A stretch of DNA of 64,000 nucleotides from Neobacillus cucumis. GTDB lineage: Bacteria; Bacillota; Bacilli; Bacillales_B; DSM-18226. The first letter of the stretch is position 1; each line of letters opens with the position of its first letter. Positions 1 through 8,052 of the stretch are shown here, one piece after another. The translations under genes were made by a program, and so were the position numbers. The stretch lies in contig NZ_JAEHGC010000007.1 of NCBI RefSeq assembly GCF_016107705.1, forward strand, positions 186,001 through 250,000. The letters are read 5' to 3'. A model generated the notes under the pieces. The model had not been told where the DNA came from, did no database searches, and saw only the letters and a list, made by a program, of their open reading frames with translations.

Positions 1-1010
1 ACGATTTTGGGATAAGCCTCTTAACGAATGACGAAATTATTGGTGTGAACCAAAGTGGGGTGGCCGGAAAACGTTTATTCAAAACCCCTACCTCTCAAGT
101 ATTCTATCAAAAACTACCTGACGGGTCATACAACATAGGCCTCTTTAATACCGGTTCATCTAAACAAAACGTAGAAGTCAATTGGTCGGATTTAGGAATT
201 CACGGTTCCGCTTCTGTTCATGATATGTGGAGCCATCAAGATTTAGGAAACAAGAATTCAGGACTTACCGCACATCTGTCCCCTCATGCTTCTCAGATGA
301 TCCATGTCGTACCGGCTTCATCCCTTACAGTTTCTCCTAAAAGTGGGGCTAGCGAGGTTGATCCTGCTCATGTTTCGTTAAACTGGGGTACTAATTCAGG
401 TGCGGGCAGCTATCATGTGCTTGTGGCAACAGATTCCAGCTTTACAAATATCGCGTTTGATCAAACTGTATCTTCAACATCTGTAAACATTAAGAACCTT
501 GGGTATGATAAACGTTACTTCTGGAAAGTTTCTTCCGTATCGGGTGCAAGGGAAAAGCAACTAGGGATTTTTTCCTTTCATACAAAAATGACAACTGTTC
601 CAGATTCTCCAGACTGGATATTGTCAAACAGGAATAAGAAAGAATCTGATTCTGTTTTGGTTAAGTGGAATCCGACAGCTGGAGCTGCTTTTTATACCGT
701 TTATCGGAAAAAGGTGAATATCCTTGGATTCAACAGCAAGTACAAACCCATTGCATCCAATTTAACGGAACCAACCTTTATAGATAAAACAGCCACTAAC
801 CAACTGGGCGTTACCTATTCCTACACCGTAACGGCAAAGAACGCAATAGGCGAAAGTACAAAGTCTACAGAGGTTCAAACAAATAACCTTTCATCTGATA
901 AAATGGCAGTCCTTCTAATTGGATATTCTTTCATAGTTATTATTGTAATCTTCTTTAGTATAGCAAGAAAAAGAAAACATGGGGTCACTCCCCCGGTGCG
1001 AACGCTTTAA
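1..1010 (+). CDS. GH27-type alpha-galactosidase, C-terminal part, with two FN3 domains and a membrane anchor (5' end outside window)
   Basis: The frame is open from base 3, so the true start lies upstream; the GTG at base 45 is internal. The first visible residues (LLTNDEIIGVNQ) and the following beta-sandwich (YQKLPDGSYNIGLFNTGS, VNWSDLGI, DMWSHQDLG) match the end of the catalytic barrel and the C-terminal domain of family GH27 alpha-galactosidases. Two fibronectin type III-like domains follow (about residues 97-180 and 190-285 counted from base 45), then one membrane helix and an RKRK stop-transfer tail. There is no LPXTG sorting signal, so I infer a transmembrane anchor with the enzyme outside. 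The active-site aspartates are not in the window. The last ten residues are encoded inside a hairpin repeat and may be an accidental extension. Confidence 0.75.
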   Translation, partial: DFGISLLTNDEIIGVNQSGVAGKRLFKTPTSQVFYQKLPDGSYNIGLFNTGSSKQNVEVNWSDLGIHGSASVHDMWSHQDLGNKNSGLTAHLSPHASQMIHVVPASSLTVSPKSGASEVDPAHVSLNWGTNSGAGSYHVLVATDSSFTNIAFDQTVSSTSVNIKNLGYDKRYFWKVSSVSGAREKQLGIFSFHTKMTTVPDSPDWILSNRNKKESDSVLVKWNPTAGAAFYTVYRKKVNILGFNSKYKPIASNLTEPTFIDKTATNQLGVTYSYTVTAKNAIGESTKSTEVQTNNLSSDKMAVLLIGYSFIVIIVIFFSIARKRKHGVTPPVRTL

Positions 1011-1040
1011 TCCGCCGGGGGTCGGACCCCATGTTTCTTT
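971..1040. terminator. Large bidirectional hairpin terminator overlapping the end of the alpha-galactosidase gene
   Basis: The outer arms (971-986 and 1025-1039) pair through AACATGGGGTC/GACCCCATGTTT and the inner arms CCCCCGG (990-996) pair with CCGGGGG (1015-1021). T-rich tracts lie on both sides, so it can serve the gene on each strand. The GGGGTC-GACCCC style resembles dispersed hairpin repeats of Bacillus genomes. The stop codon at 1008-1010 lies in the loop. Confidence 0.7.
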
Positions 1041-1050
1041 TCTTTCCATA

Positions 1051-1731
1051 TCAAAAAGCAACTTTTAATCGATTGGTTAATATGTCAGTAAACCGCCTTC
1101 TCATAAATGCATTTTGAAAGATTTCTTGACCTGTGATGCTTAATAAATCATTTTTGGTGATACCAAGATCATTTTCTAGGAAATCGATTCCCAAGTCTTC
1201 TTCGTAAACTTGGATGATATATTTTGCAGCCTCTTCAGGCGAGCTAAAAACATGAAAAGATAACGCAGTTCCATTTAATTTTAGCCAGTCTTCATTAAAA
1301 CTTCTTGACCACTGTTTTATTTTCTCCATACATAAATGGTTTTGGTCATCCCAACTATTATTTAACGCAAAATAAATTTCTTCCATTTTAGTTATTAATT
1401 TTATTTGATCTGGGTATTCATCCTTGAATTCGTCCAAAAGCTCTCCAAGGTCTTCTTCAAAATAATATTGATACTCCATTTCCGGATTAATTACTCCTAT
1501 AAAGGCCGTAGGAAGATAGATAAATTTTAAAAATCCGTGGACACTTTGTGGATTGGGATAAACAGCCCAAGCGTTTTCTGATTGGTCACTATAAGAGTTA
1601 AGTATTACTGGATTAATAATCACAGAATTCTGTGTTATAGGTTGGTTCTCAAAAAGGCAACCCCATAACTCCTCTTCTAGTCTTATCTTATTTCTCCAGT
1701 AATCTGCAATGGAATATTTACTTTGTTTCAT
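1051..1731 (-). CDS. Hypothetical cytosolic protein, 226 aa
   Basis: I do not recognise this family. The ATG is preceded by a good AGGAGGT ribosome site four bases upstream. The protein is acidic, has no signal peptide or membrane segment, and contains a run of aromatic and acidic residues around 85-100 (EYQYYFEEDLGELLDEF). The C-terminus is basic (MRRRF, NRLK). It stands alone, with the hairpin terminator downstream and an unrelated ndh operon upstream. The composition suits a soluble, possibly immunity- or SMI1-like protein, but I see no motif that establishes this. Confidence 0.6.
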   Translation of the reverse strand: MKQSKYSIADYWRNKIRLEEELWGCLFENQPITQNSVIINPVILNSYSDQSENAWAVYPNPQSVHGFLKFIYLPTAFIGVINPEMEYQYYFEEDLGELLDEFKDEYPDQIKLITKMEEIYFALNNSWDDQNHLCMEKIKQWSRSFNEDWLKLNGTALSFHVFSSPEEAAKYIIQVYEEDLGIDFLENDLGITKNDLLSITGQEIFQNAFMRRRFTDILTNRLKVAF

Positions 1732-1988
1732 AGGACCTCCTAATCAAGTATGAAGAATTCCAATTTTTCATTTATCCCATTCATATTCTAATCCTAAATC
1801 CTATATGTTTAATCAATCCACTTAAAAATTCGCTTTCACATTCTAAAAGTTGTTTTGGTTAATAATTCATATTTATACTATATTCTCTATTTCAAGAGGA
1901 TTTTCCTGTTTTATTTTGCTGTTCCACCATTTTACCTATCCATTTTAATTCGGGCTTTAAGGAAACTCAAAAAAGACTAGAAAAAAAG

Positions 1989-2021
1989 AAAACCACAGTG
2001 TTGTCGGGACACTGTGGTTTA
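1989..2021 (-). terminator. Intrinsic terminator of yjlC-ndh
   Basis: A 10-bp perfect stem (AACCACAGTG, 1991-2000, with CACTGTGGTT, 2010-2019), 9-base loop, and on the minus strand a tail of T-rich sequence at 1978-1990. It is about 90 bases after the ndh stop. Confidence 0.85.
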
Positions 2022-2112
2022 TCCTTTAAGAAAGCCATTGTTATTATAGTCCTAAAAAGTTGTAGATAGCAACCTTTTTGCTTTAGTACTTAGAGTTGAA
2101 ATACAATCAAAA

Positions 2113-3291
2113 TTAATATGCTAAACTGAACAATGCTTTAATGTGTGATAAATATCGTACATTACTTGCTTCTTTCATTAGAGACGCTGGCAGCCCTTTA
2201 AGCGGAATTGCATTTGCGCCAATGGTGGCAACAGCATCTTTACGTCCTAAGCTTGCAAGTGTACCTGAGTTAACTTGAGAAAACTCCTTAAAGGATTTAT
2301 TTTCCAAGAACGCATATAAATTGTATCCTGTTTGTTCACCCATTTGCCAAGCAATTTGTGCAGTTGGTGGGAATGGACGGCCTTCTGGACCAAAGACAAC
2401 AGCACTATCCCCTACAACAAATACTTCTTTATGAGATGTTGATTGAAGATATTCGTTAACCGTTGCACGTCCTCGATTTACTTCAAGACCTGATTCACCA
2501 ACTAGAGGATTACCTTGTACTCCGCCAGTCCAAACAAATGTATTGGCAACAATCTTTTGTCCATCTTTTAAATCAATAACATTTCCCTCAACATTGGTAA
2601 CAGGAAGACCGGTTAAAAATTGAACACCACGAGCTTCAAGACTTGCGGTTGCGCGTCCAATTAATGGGTCCGGTAACACTGGTAAAATTTTAGGACCTGC
2701 TTCGACTAGAAGTAATTTCACTTCTTTCGGATCCACTCCATAGCTTCTAGCAAGCTTTGGCATCATATCGGCAATTTCACCAACAAGTTCGACACCGGTT
2801 AAGCCACCGCCGCCAATAAGAATGGTTGCATCAGCTTCATTTTTTGTTTTAGCATATTCACTAATACGTTCTTCGATATGTTGATAAATTTTATTGGCAT
2901 CATCTGCAGATTTTAATACCATACTGTTTTCTTCTAATCCTGGAATACCAAAGTAAGCTGTTTTACTTCCTAACGCTACAACTAACGCATCATAAGTTAA
3001 AAAGGAACCGTCTGAAAGTTTAACTTCTTTTTTATCCACGGAAAAAGACTCAACCTTTGCGATTCGGAGATCAATATCTTTTCCTTTAAAAAGCTTCGCT
3101 AATGGCATAGCCACCGCCTGCTCTGCAACACTCCCAGCTGCTAAACGGTGTAGTTCTGTAATGATTTGGTGTGTAGGGAACTGATTTACTACGGTAACTT
3201 CTGCTTGATCCTTATTTAAATATTTACGAATATTAATTGCAGCCAATAGTCCGCCATAACCGGCCCCTAAAATGACGATTTTTTTTGACAT
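2113..3291 (-). CDS. ndh: Type II NADH dehydrogenase (NDH-2)
   Basis: Membrane-associated, non-proton-pumping NADH:menaquinone oxidoreductase that feeds electrons into the respiratory chain. It has an N-terminal FAD dinucleotide fold (GAGYGG, residues 9-14), a second nucleotide fold for NADH (GGGGLTGVE, about 160-168), and the late FAD motif VFVVGDSA before the C-terminal membrane-binding region (IKALFSLAY). The length, 392 aa, is normal. The gene directly follows a DUF1641 gene with a 31-bp gap, the same order as yjlC-yjlD (ndh) of Bacillus subtilis. In that species the pair is repressed by the redox sensor Rex, and a similar arrangement is likely here. Confidence 0.93.
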   Translation of the reverse strand: MSKKIVILGAGYGGLLAAINIRKYLNKDQAEVTVVNQFPTHQIITELHRLAAGSVAEQAVAMPLAKLFKGKDIDLRIAKVESFSVDKKEVKLSDGSFLTYDALVVALGSKTAYFGIPGLEENSMVLKSADDANKIYQHIEERISEYAKTKNEADATILIGGGGLTGVELVGEIADMMPKLARSYGVDPKEVKLLLVEAGPKILPVLPDPLIGRATASLEARGVQFLTGLPVTNVEGNVIDLKDGQKIVANTFVWTGGVQGNPLVGESGLEVNRGRATVNEYLQSTSHKEVFVVGDSAVVFGPEGRPFPPTAQIAWQMGEQTGYNLYAFLENKSFKEFSQVNSGTLASLGRKDAVATIGANAIPLKGLPASLMKEASNVRYLSHIKALFSLAY

Positions 3292-3322
3292 AGTATTTCC
3301 CCCGTCCGTAATGTAATTAAAA

Positions 3323-3739
3323 TTATTTAGTTGAACGTTCTGCAGAAACTTCTAGGAAAGCATTAAAGAAACGGAAAAGCTTTTGTGCTTGTGGGTCTTT
3401 CAACATTTTCAAAATTCCAAATAGGCCGATTACTTCGTTGCTTTCTTCCGCACGGTCTTTCGCTTCAATAACAGTTGCAGCAAGATTTTTCACAGAATCT
3501 TTCACGGGTTCTGCAATTTCTTTAATGGCTCCAACTGTATCATTTTTTAAAATCTCATCTGTTGCAACGGACTGAGCAAAATCATAGGACTTCGTTAATA
3601 AATTCACAAGTTCAGTCAATTTTGGAAGCTGTTCAACTAATGTAGTCAAAGATTCCTGAACCTCTGGGTTTAAAAGCTGATCAAGCACATCGAGTCGTTC
3701 TTGTTTCGTTTCTACAGGTTTTTCCATAACATCTAACAT
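3323..3739 (-). CDS. yjlC: DUF1641 protein YjlC
   Basis: First gene of the yjlC-ndh operon. The 138-residue, mostly alpha-helical protein shows the DUF1641 pattern (LLNPEVQESLTTLVEQLPKL near the N-terminus, a GLFGILKMLKDPQAQKLFRF segment near the C-terminus). Its function is unknown; family members often sit beside NADH or formate dehydrogenases. An alternative start is M5 (MEKPVET). About 135 bases upstream of the start lies TTCACAA (3873-3879), one half of the known Rex operator TTGTGAA-N-TTCACAA. I cannot find a good second half, so Rex control is inferred from the family rather than shown. Confidence 0.85.
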   Translation of the reverse strand: MLDVMEKPVETKQERLDVLDQLLNPEVQESLTTLVEQLPKLTELVNLLTKSYDFAQSVATDEILKNDTVGAIKEIAEPVKDSVKNLAATVIEAKDRAEESNEVIGLFGILKMLKDPQAQKLFRFFNAFLEVSAERSTK

Positions 3740-3970
3740 AGCGAATTCCCCTTTCGTTAGGCGGCTGTTTGGAATACATGAAACAACTCTATATCCCTAT
3801 GAACCTGCCTTTTCAACTTACTGGTGCGATTCATTCATAAATAATTACTATAATCATAATAATAAAATTGATTTCACAAGGTAAAATTTTATACCTATTA
3901 ACGATATTTTTCAAGATGTTCGCTCGAAATTTTGACTCTTTTTGCAAATAACTGCCATCGAAATGATTAA

Positions 3971-3998
3971 AAAAAGCCTTCTCAAGAAGGCTTTTTTC
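3971..3998 (-). terminator. Intrinsic terminator after the L,D-transpeptidase gene
   Basis: The stem AAAAAGCCTTC pairs with GAAGGCTTTTT across TCAA and is T-flanked on both strands. It lies about 95 bases past the stop of the minus-strand transpeptidase gene. Confidence 0.8.
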
Positions 3999-4090
3999 TC
4001 ATTCATCATTAGTATAGTGATATTTTAATATCGAAACAGGTTTTCACCCTATTTTTAGATAAAAGCCAATCAAGCAATAATTACCATTTC

Positions 4091-5536
4091 TTAATAAACA
4101 ATAACAGCTTCATTTTGAACAAGATTGGCGTACACAGTTTTCATCACATCTGGCTTTATGTTCACACATCCACCCGATCCATTTGATAAATAGGCATTAC
4201 TCGCCCAGTTTCTCCGCCAGCTGGCATCATGGAACCCAACGCCATCCAACGTAAACGGGGCCCAATACGTGACTTTAACAGAATAATTCGGATTTCCAAC
4301 TTCGCTTCCTCTAAGAATGGATGGTGTTTTTTTATACTGGACATACCATACGCCTTTTGGTGTATCTTGGTTGACTCCATGCCAGCCTGTAACCACAGAA
4401 GATGTCACTTTTAATTGGCTATCTTTATAAATCCAAATCCGTTGATCCTTAATGGACACTTCCGCATACGTATCACCTATGCCATTATTTGATGTAACAT
4501 GATAGCCAACACCATATGTGCTCCAACCCACTCCGTAAATATTATAGGCTTTGATTGAGTTTTCCCCTTTTTCAAAGGCCTTCACTATTCGTTTGGTTTC
4601 TGCATCAACATTGATTGCCCAACCGTAGGACTTTCCTTTTACTGAAATAACCTTACCCGAATGTGTCTTAAATTTGTAATTTTTATTTAAAGTTGATTGC
4701 GAACGATTCATTTCAGCAATCTTGTTCTTAATCTCGCTCGGATCAATGATATACTTCATTTTTTTGGAAAGAGATGCATTCTTGATTACTTCACTCGCTT
4801 TTAAAGAATAAATTTTATCCTGTAGCTTATATTCTACGGTTCGCTGCAAAAGTTCTTGCAGCAAATTCTCTTCTCTTTTTACCATCGTAATATCCACTTT
4901 ATTAGCTTTTATGTATACGGGATTCAAATGAATGACACTATTATATTCCTTTTTCAGATAATCCTTTATGGTACCGTCAACATCAACTAAATGACCAGCT
5001 TTGCTGTTTGGGGTAATAATCTTCCCATTTTTCAAAAAGACCACCGAATCTCTGGACCCTTTTAAGCTTTTATTTAGAGCATTGAGATGATTTTCTACAT
5101 TTTTCCTAATTGTCTGACTGTGATACTGATCCACATTACTTGGCAGCAACGTATAATTTTTTTCCTTTGAAGAAGGTAAAAATGTCTTTTGCTTTTTTAA
5201 TATTTCCTTGACATTATTTAGGTCTTTATTGCTAAATCCCGTTTTTGTATCTTTTCCATTGAAAATTCTATCCTTTCCAATAAAGACTTCATTTTTTAAT
5301 ACAGTTGATTGTAATTTCTTTAAAGCATGATCAGCAGTCAGTCCACCAACGTTTGTACCATTGATTTTGATATACTGATTGAATCGAGTTGCCTGATAAT
5401 AATAAACACCAGCAAATACTAACGCTATTAAAACGATAATGGCTATTACTATAGATTTGCCGTTTATTAACATTCTTAATGAGTTATTCCGCCTTTTATG
5501 AATTTGTCTAATTGGCATGTATACCGTATTTCTCAT
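4091..5536 (-). CDS. Membrane-anchored L,D-transpeptidase (YkuD fold)
   Basis: Probable cell-wall cross-linking enzyme or related peptidoglycan transpeptidase. It has a short basic N-terminus, one membrane helix (about residues 27-48), an extracellular region with two peptidoglycan-binding-like repeats (about 50-330), and a C-terminal YkuD domain. The catalytic signature is present: His436 in GVGFHDASW and Cys457 in SGGCVNI, matching HX(14-21)SXGCVN. Its length of 481 aa fits the long, membrane-anchored form. Alternative starts are M7 and M21; the listed ATG follows AAGGGGGAAGGTC. It is monocistronic, with terminators on both sides. Confidence 0.9.
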   Translation of the reverse strand: MRNTVYMPIRQIHKRRNNSLRMLINGKSIVIAIIVLIALVFAGVYYYQATRFNQYIKINGTNVGGLTADHALKKLQSTVLKNEVFIGKDRIFNGKDTKTGFSNKDLNNVKEILKKQKTFLPSSKEKNYTLLPSNVDQYHSQTIRKNVENHLNALNKSLKGSRDSVVFLKNGKIITPNSKAGHLVDVDGTIKDYLKKEYNSVIHLNPVYIKANKVDITMVKREENLLQELLQRTVEYKLQDKIYSLKASEVIKNASLSKKMKYIIDPSEIKNKIAEMNRSQSTLNKNYKFKTHSGKVISVKGKSYGWAINVDAETKRIVKAFEKGENSIKAYNIYGVGWSTYGVGYHVTSNNGIGDTYAEVSIKDQRIWIYKDSQLKVTSSVVTGWHGVNQDTPKGVWYVQYKKTPSILRGSEVGNPNYSVKVTYWAPFTLDGVGFHDASWRRNWASNAYLSNGSGGCVNIKPDVMKTVYANLVQNEAVIVY

Positions 5537-5726
5537 TGACCTTCCCCCTTAGTTGCAAACATGGACACCCTTTTTTTGGATTCCATTACAGCTTAAGCCT
5601 TTGATTGGTTTGTCTATATCCTTGGTACTATTTTATTTGATTGAATACTACAAATTTTGTCAAAATTTGTATAAAAATATAATTAATTTTTATTTATTCA
5701 AATCATTCCTAAATTTGGACAAAAAA

Positions 5727-5752
5727 AAGACGCTTTCAAAAGAAAACGTCTT
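5727..5752 (-). terminator. Orphan minus-strand terminator-like hairpin
   Basis: AAGACG (5727-5732) and CGTCTT (5747-5752) enclose a loop with partial TTTT/AAAA pairing, and eight Ts follow on the minus strand (5721-5728). No minus-strand gene ends just upstream, so any transcript it terminates is unassigned. Confidence 0.45.
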
Positions 5753-5869
5753 AAATTTCATATCCATTGTAAAAAGGAAAATAAATCCCACTCTCTACCT
5801 TTTTATGAAATTTTTTATAAATTTAAGTATTATTTAGGTTTTTCCAATTTTATATGCTATACTTGCATT

Positions 5870-5922
5870 ACCATTTGATTTACCGTTTTATCTGCACCGC
5901 TCATACGTGAGTGGTGTTTTTT
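5870..5922 (+). ncRNA. Candidate short RNA with its own promoter and terminator
   Basis: An extended -10 element TGCTATACT (5855-5863) is followed about 30 bases later by a strong hairpin with a T tail (5895-5924). The transcript between would be about 50 nt with no ribosome site or reading frame. The -35 region is poor. The call rests only on promoter and terminator likeness. Confidence 0.25.
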
Positions 5923-5924
5923 AT
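5895..5924 (+). terminator. Plus-strand intrinsic terminator
   Basis: CACCGCTCA (5895-5903) pairs with TGAGTGGTG (5908-5916) with one G-T pair over a TACG tetraloop, followed by six Ts. Confidence 0.65.
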
Positions 5925-5935
5925 TGCCTTGAATA

Positions 5936-6040
5936 GGAAAAGCGCAAGCGCCTTGGTCAGCACCGACAAGCGCTGGAGGTTCTGGCAGTGAAGTCGTTCT
6001 TTTACTTCATTGACAGAACCGAAGCAACCTCGAGCTGGAC
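5936..6040. repeat. Dispersed Bacillus-type repeat element (GCGCAAGCGCC / GACAAGCGCTGGAG family)
   Basis: The block starts AAAAGCGCAAGCGCCTTGG and continues ACCGACAAGCGCTGGAG, a sequence I recognise as a common non-coding repeat in Bacillus-related genomes. It is followed by a fold-back: GGTTCTGGCAGTGAAGT (5978-5994) against ACTTCATTGACAGAACC (6004-6020). No transposase frame is present. Only one copy lies in this window. Confidence 0.6.
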
Positions 6041-6084
6041 AATTCTCAAAGTCAAAACTTTAATATTTCTTATCCTTAAATAAA

Positions 6085-6111
6085 AAAACAGACTCTAAAG
6101 TAAGAGTCTGT
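6085..6111 (-). terminator. Terminator of the cold-shock gene
   Basis: ACAGACTCT (6089-6097) pairs with AGAGTCTGT (6103-6111); on the minus strand a run of seven Ts follows. It starts 12 bases past the csp stop. Confidence 0.85.
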
Positions 6112-6122
6112 CTTTTTTATTA

Positions 6123-6323
6123 TTATGCTTTACGAACGTTTGCTGCTTGAGCTCCACGTTGGCCTTGCTCAACATCAAAAGTTACGGATTGACCTTCTTC
6201 AAGAGATTTGAAACCTTCGCCTTGGATAGCTGAGAAATGAACGAATACATCTTCTCCGCCTTCACGTTCGATGAATCCGAAACCTTTTTCTGCATTAAAC
6301 CATTTTACTTTACCATTTTCCAT
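6123..6323 (-). CDS. CspA-family cold-shock protein
   Basis: Small single-domain nucleic-acid chaperone of 66 aa that binds single-stranded RNA and DNA and helps translation and transcription antitermination at low temperature. The OB fold carries both RNA-binding motifs: KGFGFI (RNP1, residues 13-18) and VFVHF (RNP2, 26-30). It is closest in style to CspD/CspB of Bacillus, but I cannot decide which paralogue. The start has an excellent AGGAGG site eight bases upstream. About 400 bases without a gene precede it, which leaves space for the long structured leader typical of csp mRNAs. Confidence 0.95.
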   Translation of the reverse strand: MENGKVKWFNAEKGFGFIEREGGEDVFVHFSAIQGEGFKSLEEGQSVTFDVEQGQRGAQAANVRKA

Positions 6324-6729
6324 TTGTGTTGCCTCCTAGTGTGTAATTACACACAATATATTACTATCCTTGCTCTCAGTGATCATCAAGACGAAAAGTT
6401 AAAAATCCACTTTCTTTACACCGGACAAAAATAATTCTTTTTTAATATACCACTTCTTCAAAAAAATTACAAGGGGACAATAAAATTTATTAAATTTCCT
6501 AAAACAACGAAAGCCCTACCTCTCTTTCATCCTTACGGCTCCAATGGCCGTGCCAGTTTGAATTAGGCATAATATATATTTGTCCAAAATTAAAACGTTT
6601 GATAAAAATCGGAATTGAATATAAGTAGAAACGTCTGAATAATGTGAGGAAATAAAGAAGTTGTTGATGAAAAATGCTTGAATAGGTTACATTTCTTCCG
6701 TTTAATCACAATAAAAGCCAGAGAAAAAA
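6324..6729. other. Intergenic region between csp and carD-like gene
   Basis: Both neighbours are on the minus strand, so this holds the csp promoter and leader and the carD downstream region. I see no strong hairpin terminator for the upstream side and no coding frame with a ribosome site. A 23-codon minus-strand frame at 6499-6570 lacks a ribosome site. Confidence 0.4.
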
Positions 6730-7206
6730 CTATCCGACTTTATTATTCAACAAATCTGTTGCCTGATTTTCAGTGAGTCCTTTAATTAATCCTAATTCAC
6801 TTATGAATATTTTGCGTGCACTCTCTAGCATTTGTTTTTCACTTGAATTAAGTGCTTTATTTTTATTGATGCGCATTAGATCACGCACAACTTCAGCACC
6901 GTCTTTAATATTTCCTGTTTTCAATTTTTCTGAATTAATTTTGTATCTTTCTTTCATTGAAAGATTGGTATCGGTTTGTCCATGCTGAAAAATTTGCAAT
7001 ACGTTTTCAAGTGTAGGTATATCAGAAACTAAGCGAATACGTGATTTTTTTTCTTTTCCAATAGGAATCATTACCTGCATTTTACTGATTGGCATTTTTA
7101 TTACATAGTATTGATGTTTCTCACCTAAGACTTCCTTTTCTTCTATCGATTCAATAACTCCGGCACCCTGCATTGGATAAACAATGTAATCACCAACTTG
7201 AAACAA
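6730..7206 (-). CDS. CarD/CdnL-family RNA polymerase-binding regulator
   Basis: CarD-type proteins bind the RNA polymerase beta subunit through an N-terminal Tudor-like domain and stabilise open promoter complexes. The N-terminus FQVGDYIVYPMQGAGVIE is the family hallmark, and a helical C-terminal domain follows (about 70-158). I start at the TTG at 7206 (protein LFQVGDY, 158 aa), because GGAGGTG lies seven bases upstream. The longer frame, starting at a TTG at 7221, would begin within the ribosome site itself. The gene is monocistronic. Confidence 0.85.
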   Translation of the reverse strand: MFQVGDYIVYPMQGAGVIESIEEKEVLGEKHQYYVIKMPISKMQVMIPIGKEKKSRIRLVSDIPTLENVLQIFQHGQTDTNLSMKERYKINSEKLKTGNIKDGAEVVRDLMRINKNKALNSSEKQMLESARKIFISELGLIKGLTENQATDLLNNKVG

Positions 7207-7378
7207 ATAAAACACCTCCAAAATTTAAACCTATTTAAGCATATCATAAATATAATTTTTAATCAAATTTATTATTTTACCACCAAATAATATTTAGAGT
7301 CAATATATTTTTGCTTATTTTTCAAAATTTTTTTGAGAAAAATTAATTTACCTCCGCTGATAATTCCTGGTATTCATT

Positions 7379-8050
7379 TTATTGCACCATTCCATTGCGA
7401 AGTGCTATAACTACAACTTTGGTTCGGTCTTCACACCCAAACTTTTGCAGGATCCGATGTACGTGTGACTTGACTGTTCCTTCTGCTATCATTAGTTTTT
7501 GAGCGATTTGATCATTCCGTAATCCATAGGCCATTTCTTGAAGAATTTCCTTTTCCCGCTCCGTTAAAGTTTCAACAAAAATATTTTTGTGTTTGACTCC
7601 AGAAACTTGTAAGCTTTTGGTCACTACCCTCGAAAGCACATGAGCAGCCAAACTTGTTTTATATACTGCCTCACCGCGAAAGACAGCACGAATAGTCTCT
7701 AACATGTCTTCGACTTCCGCATCCTTAAGCAAATACCCAACAGCTCCTGCGCGAATCCCTTGATAAATATACTCTTGGTCATCAAAGGTTGTTAAAATAA
7801 CCACTTTTGTTCCTGGATACTGTTCCAATATTGCCGTTGTCGCTTCAATTCCCGACATGATAGGCATTTGTACATCCATTAGGATGATATCCGGCTTGCA
7901 TGCATTGGCCTTTTCAATGGCCTCTTTTCCATTAGATGCCTCACCTATTAGGTCCATATCGTTTTGAAGACCGATGACATAACCAAAACCCTGCCGAACC
8001 ATCGTCTGATCATCCACAAGCAAAACTTTGATTTTTTCTTTTTTGTCCAT
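7379..8050 (-). CDS. NarL/FixJ-family response regulator
   Basis: Second gene of a two-component operon; start lies 2 bp after the kinase stop. The receiver domain (about 8-125) has the acidic pair D13-D14, phospho-acceptor D59 (LMDVQMP) and the conserved Lys of YLLKDAE. A LuxR-type helix-turn-helix follows (about 155-220, LTEREKEILQEMAYGLRNDQIA and GTVKSHVHRILQKF). It should be phosphorylated by the DesK-like kinase next door. The regulon is unknown; the linked membrane protein at 9251-9790 is a plausible partner. Confidence 0.92.
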   Translation of the reverse strand: MDKKEKIKVLLVDDQTMVRQGFGYVIGLQNDMDLIGEASNGKEAIEKANACKPDIILMDVQMPIMSGIEATTAILEQYPGTKVVILTTFDDQEYIYQGIRAGAVGYLLKDAEVEDMLETIRAVFRGEAVYKTSLAAHVLSRVVTKSLQVSGVKHKNIFVETLTEREKEILQEMAYGLRNDQIAQKLMIAEGTVKSHVHRILQKFGCEDRTKVVVIALRNGMVQ

Positions 8051-8052
8051 AT

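Noticed and set aside
5553..5837. Plus-strand 94-codon frame
   Set aside because: No ribosome site, very AT-rich, biased to Phe/Lys/Ile, crosses a terminator-like hairpin. Looks like random open sequence.
6499..6570. Minus-strand 23-codon frame beginning MPNSNWHGHW
   Set aside because: Interesting composition but no ribosome site and too short to support.
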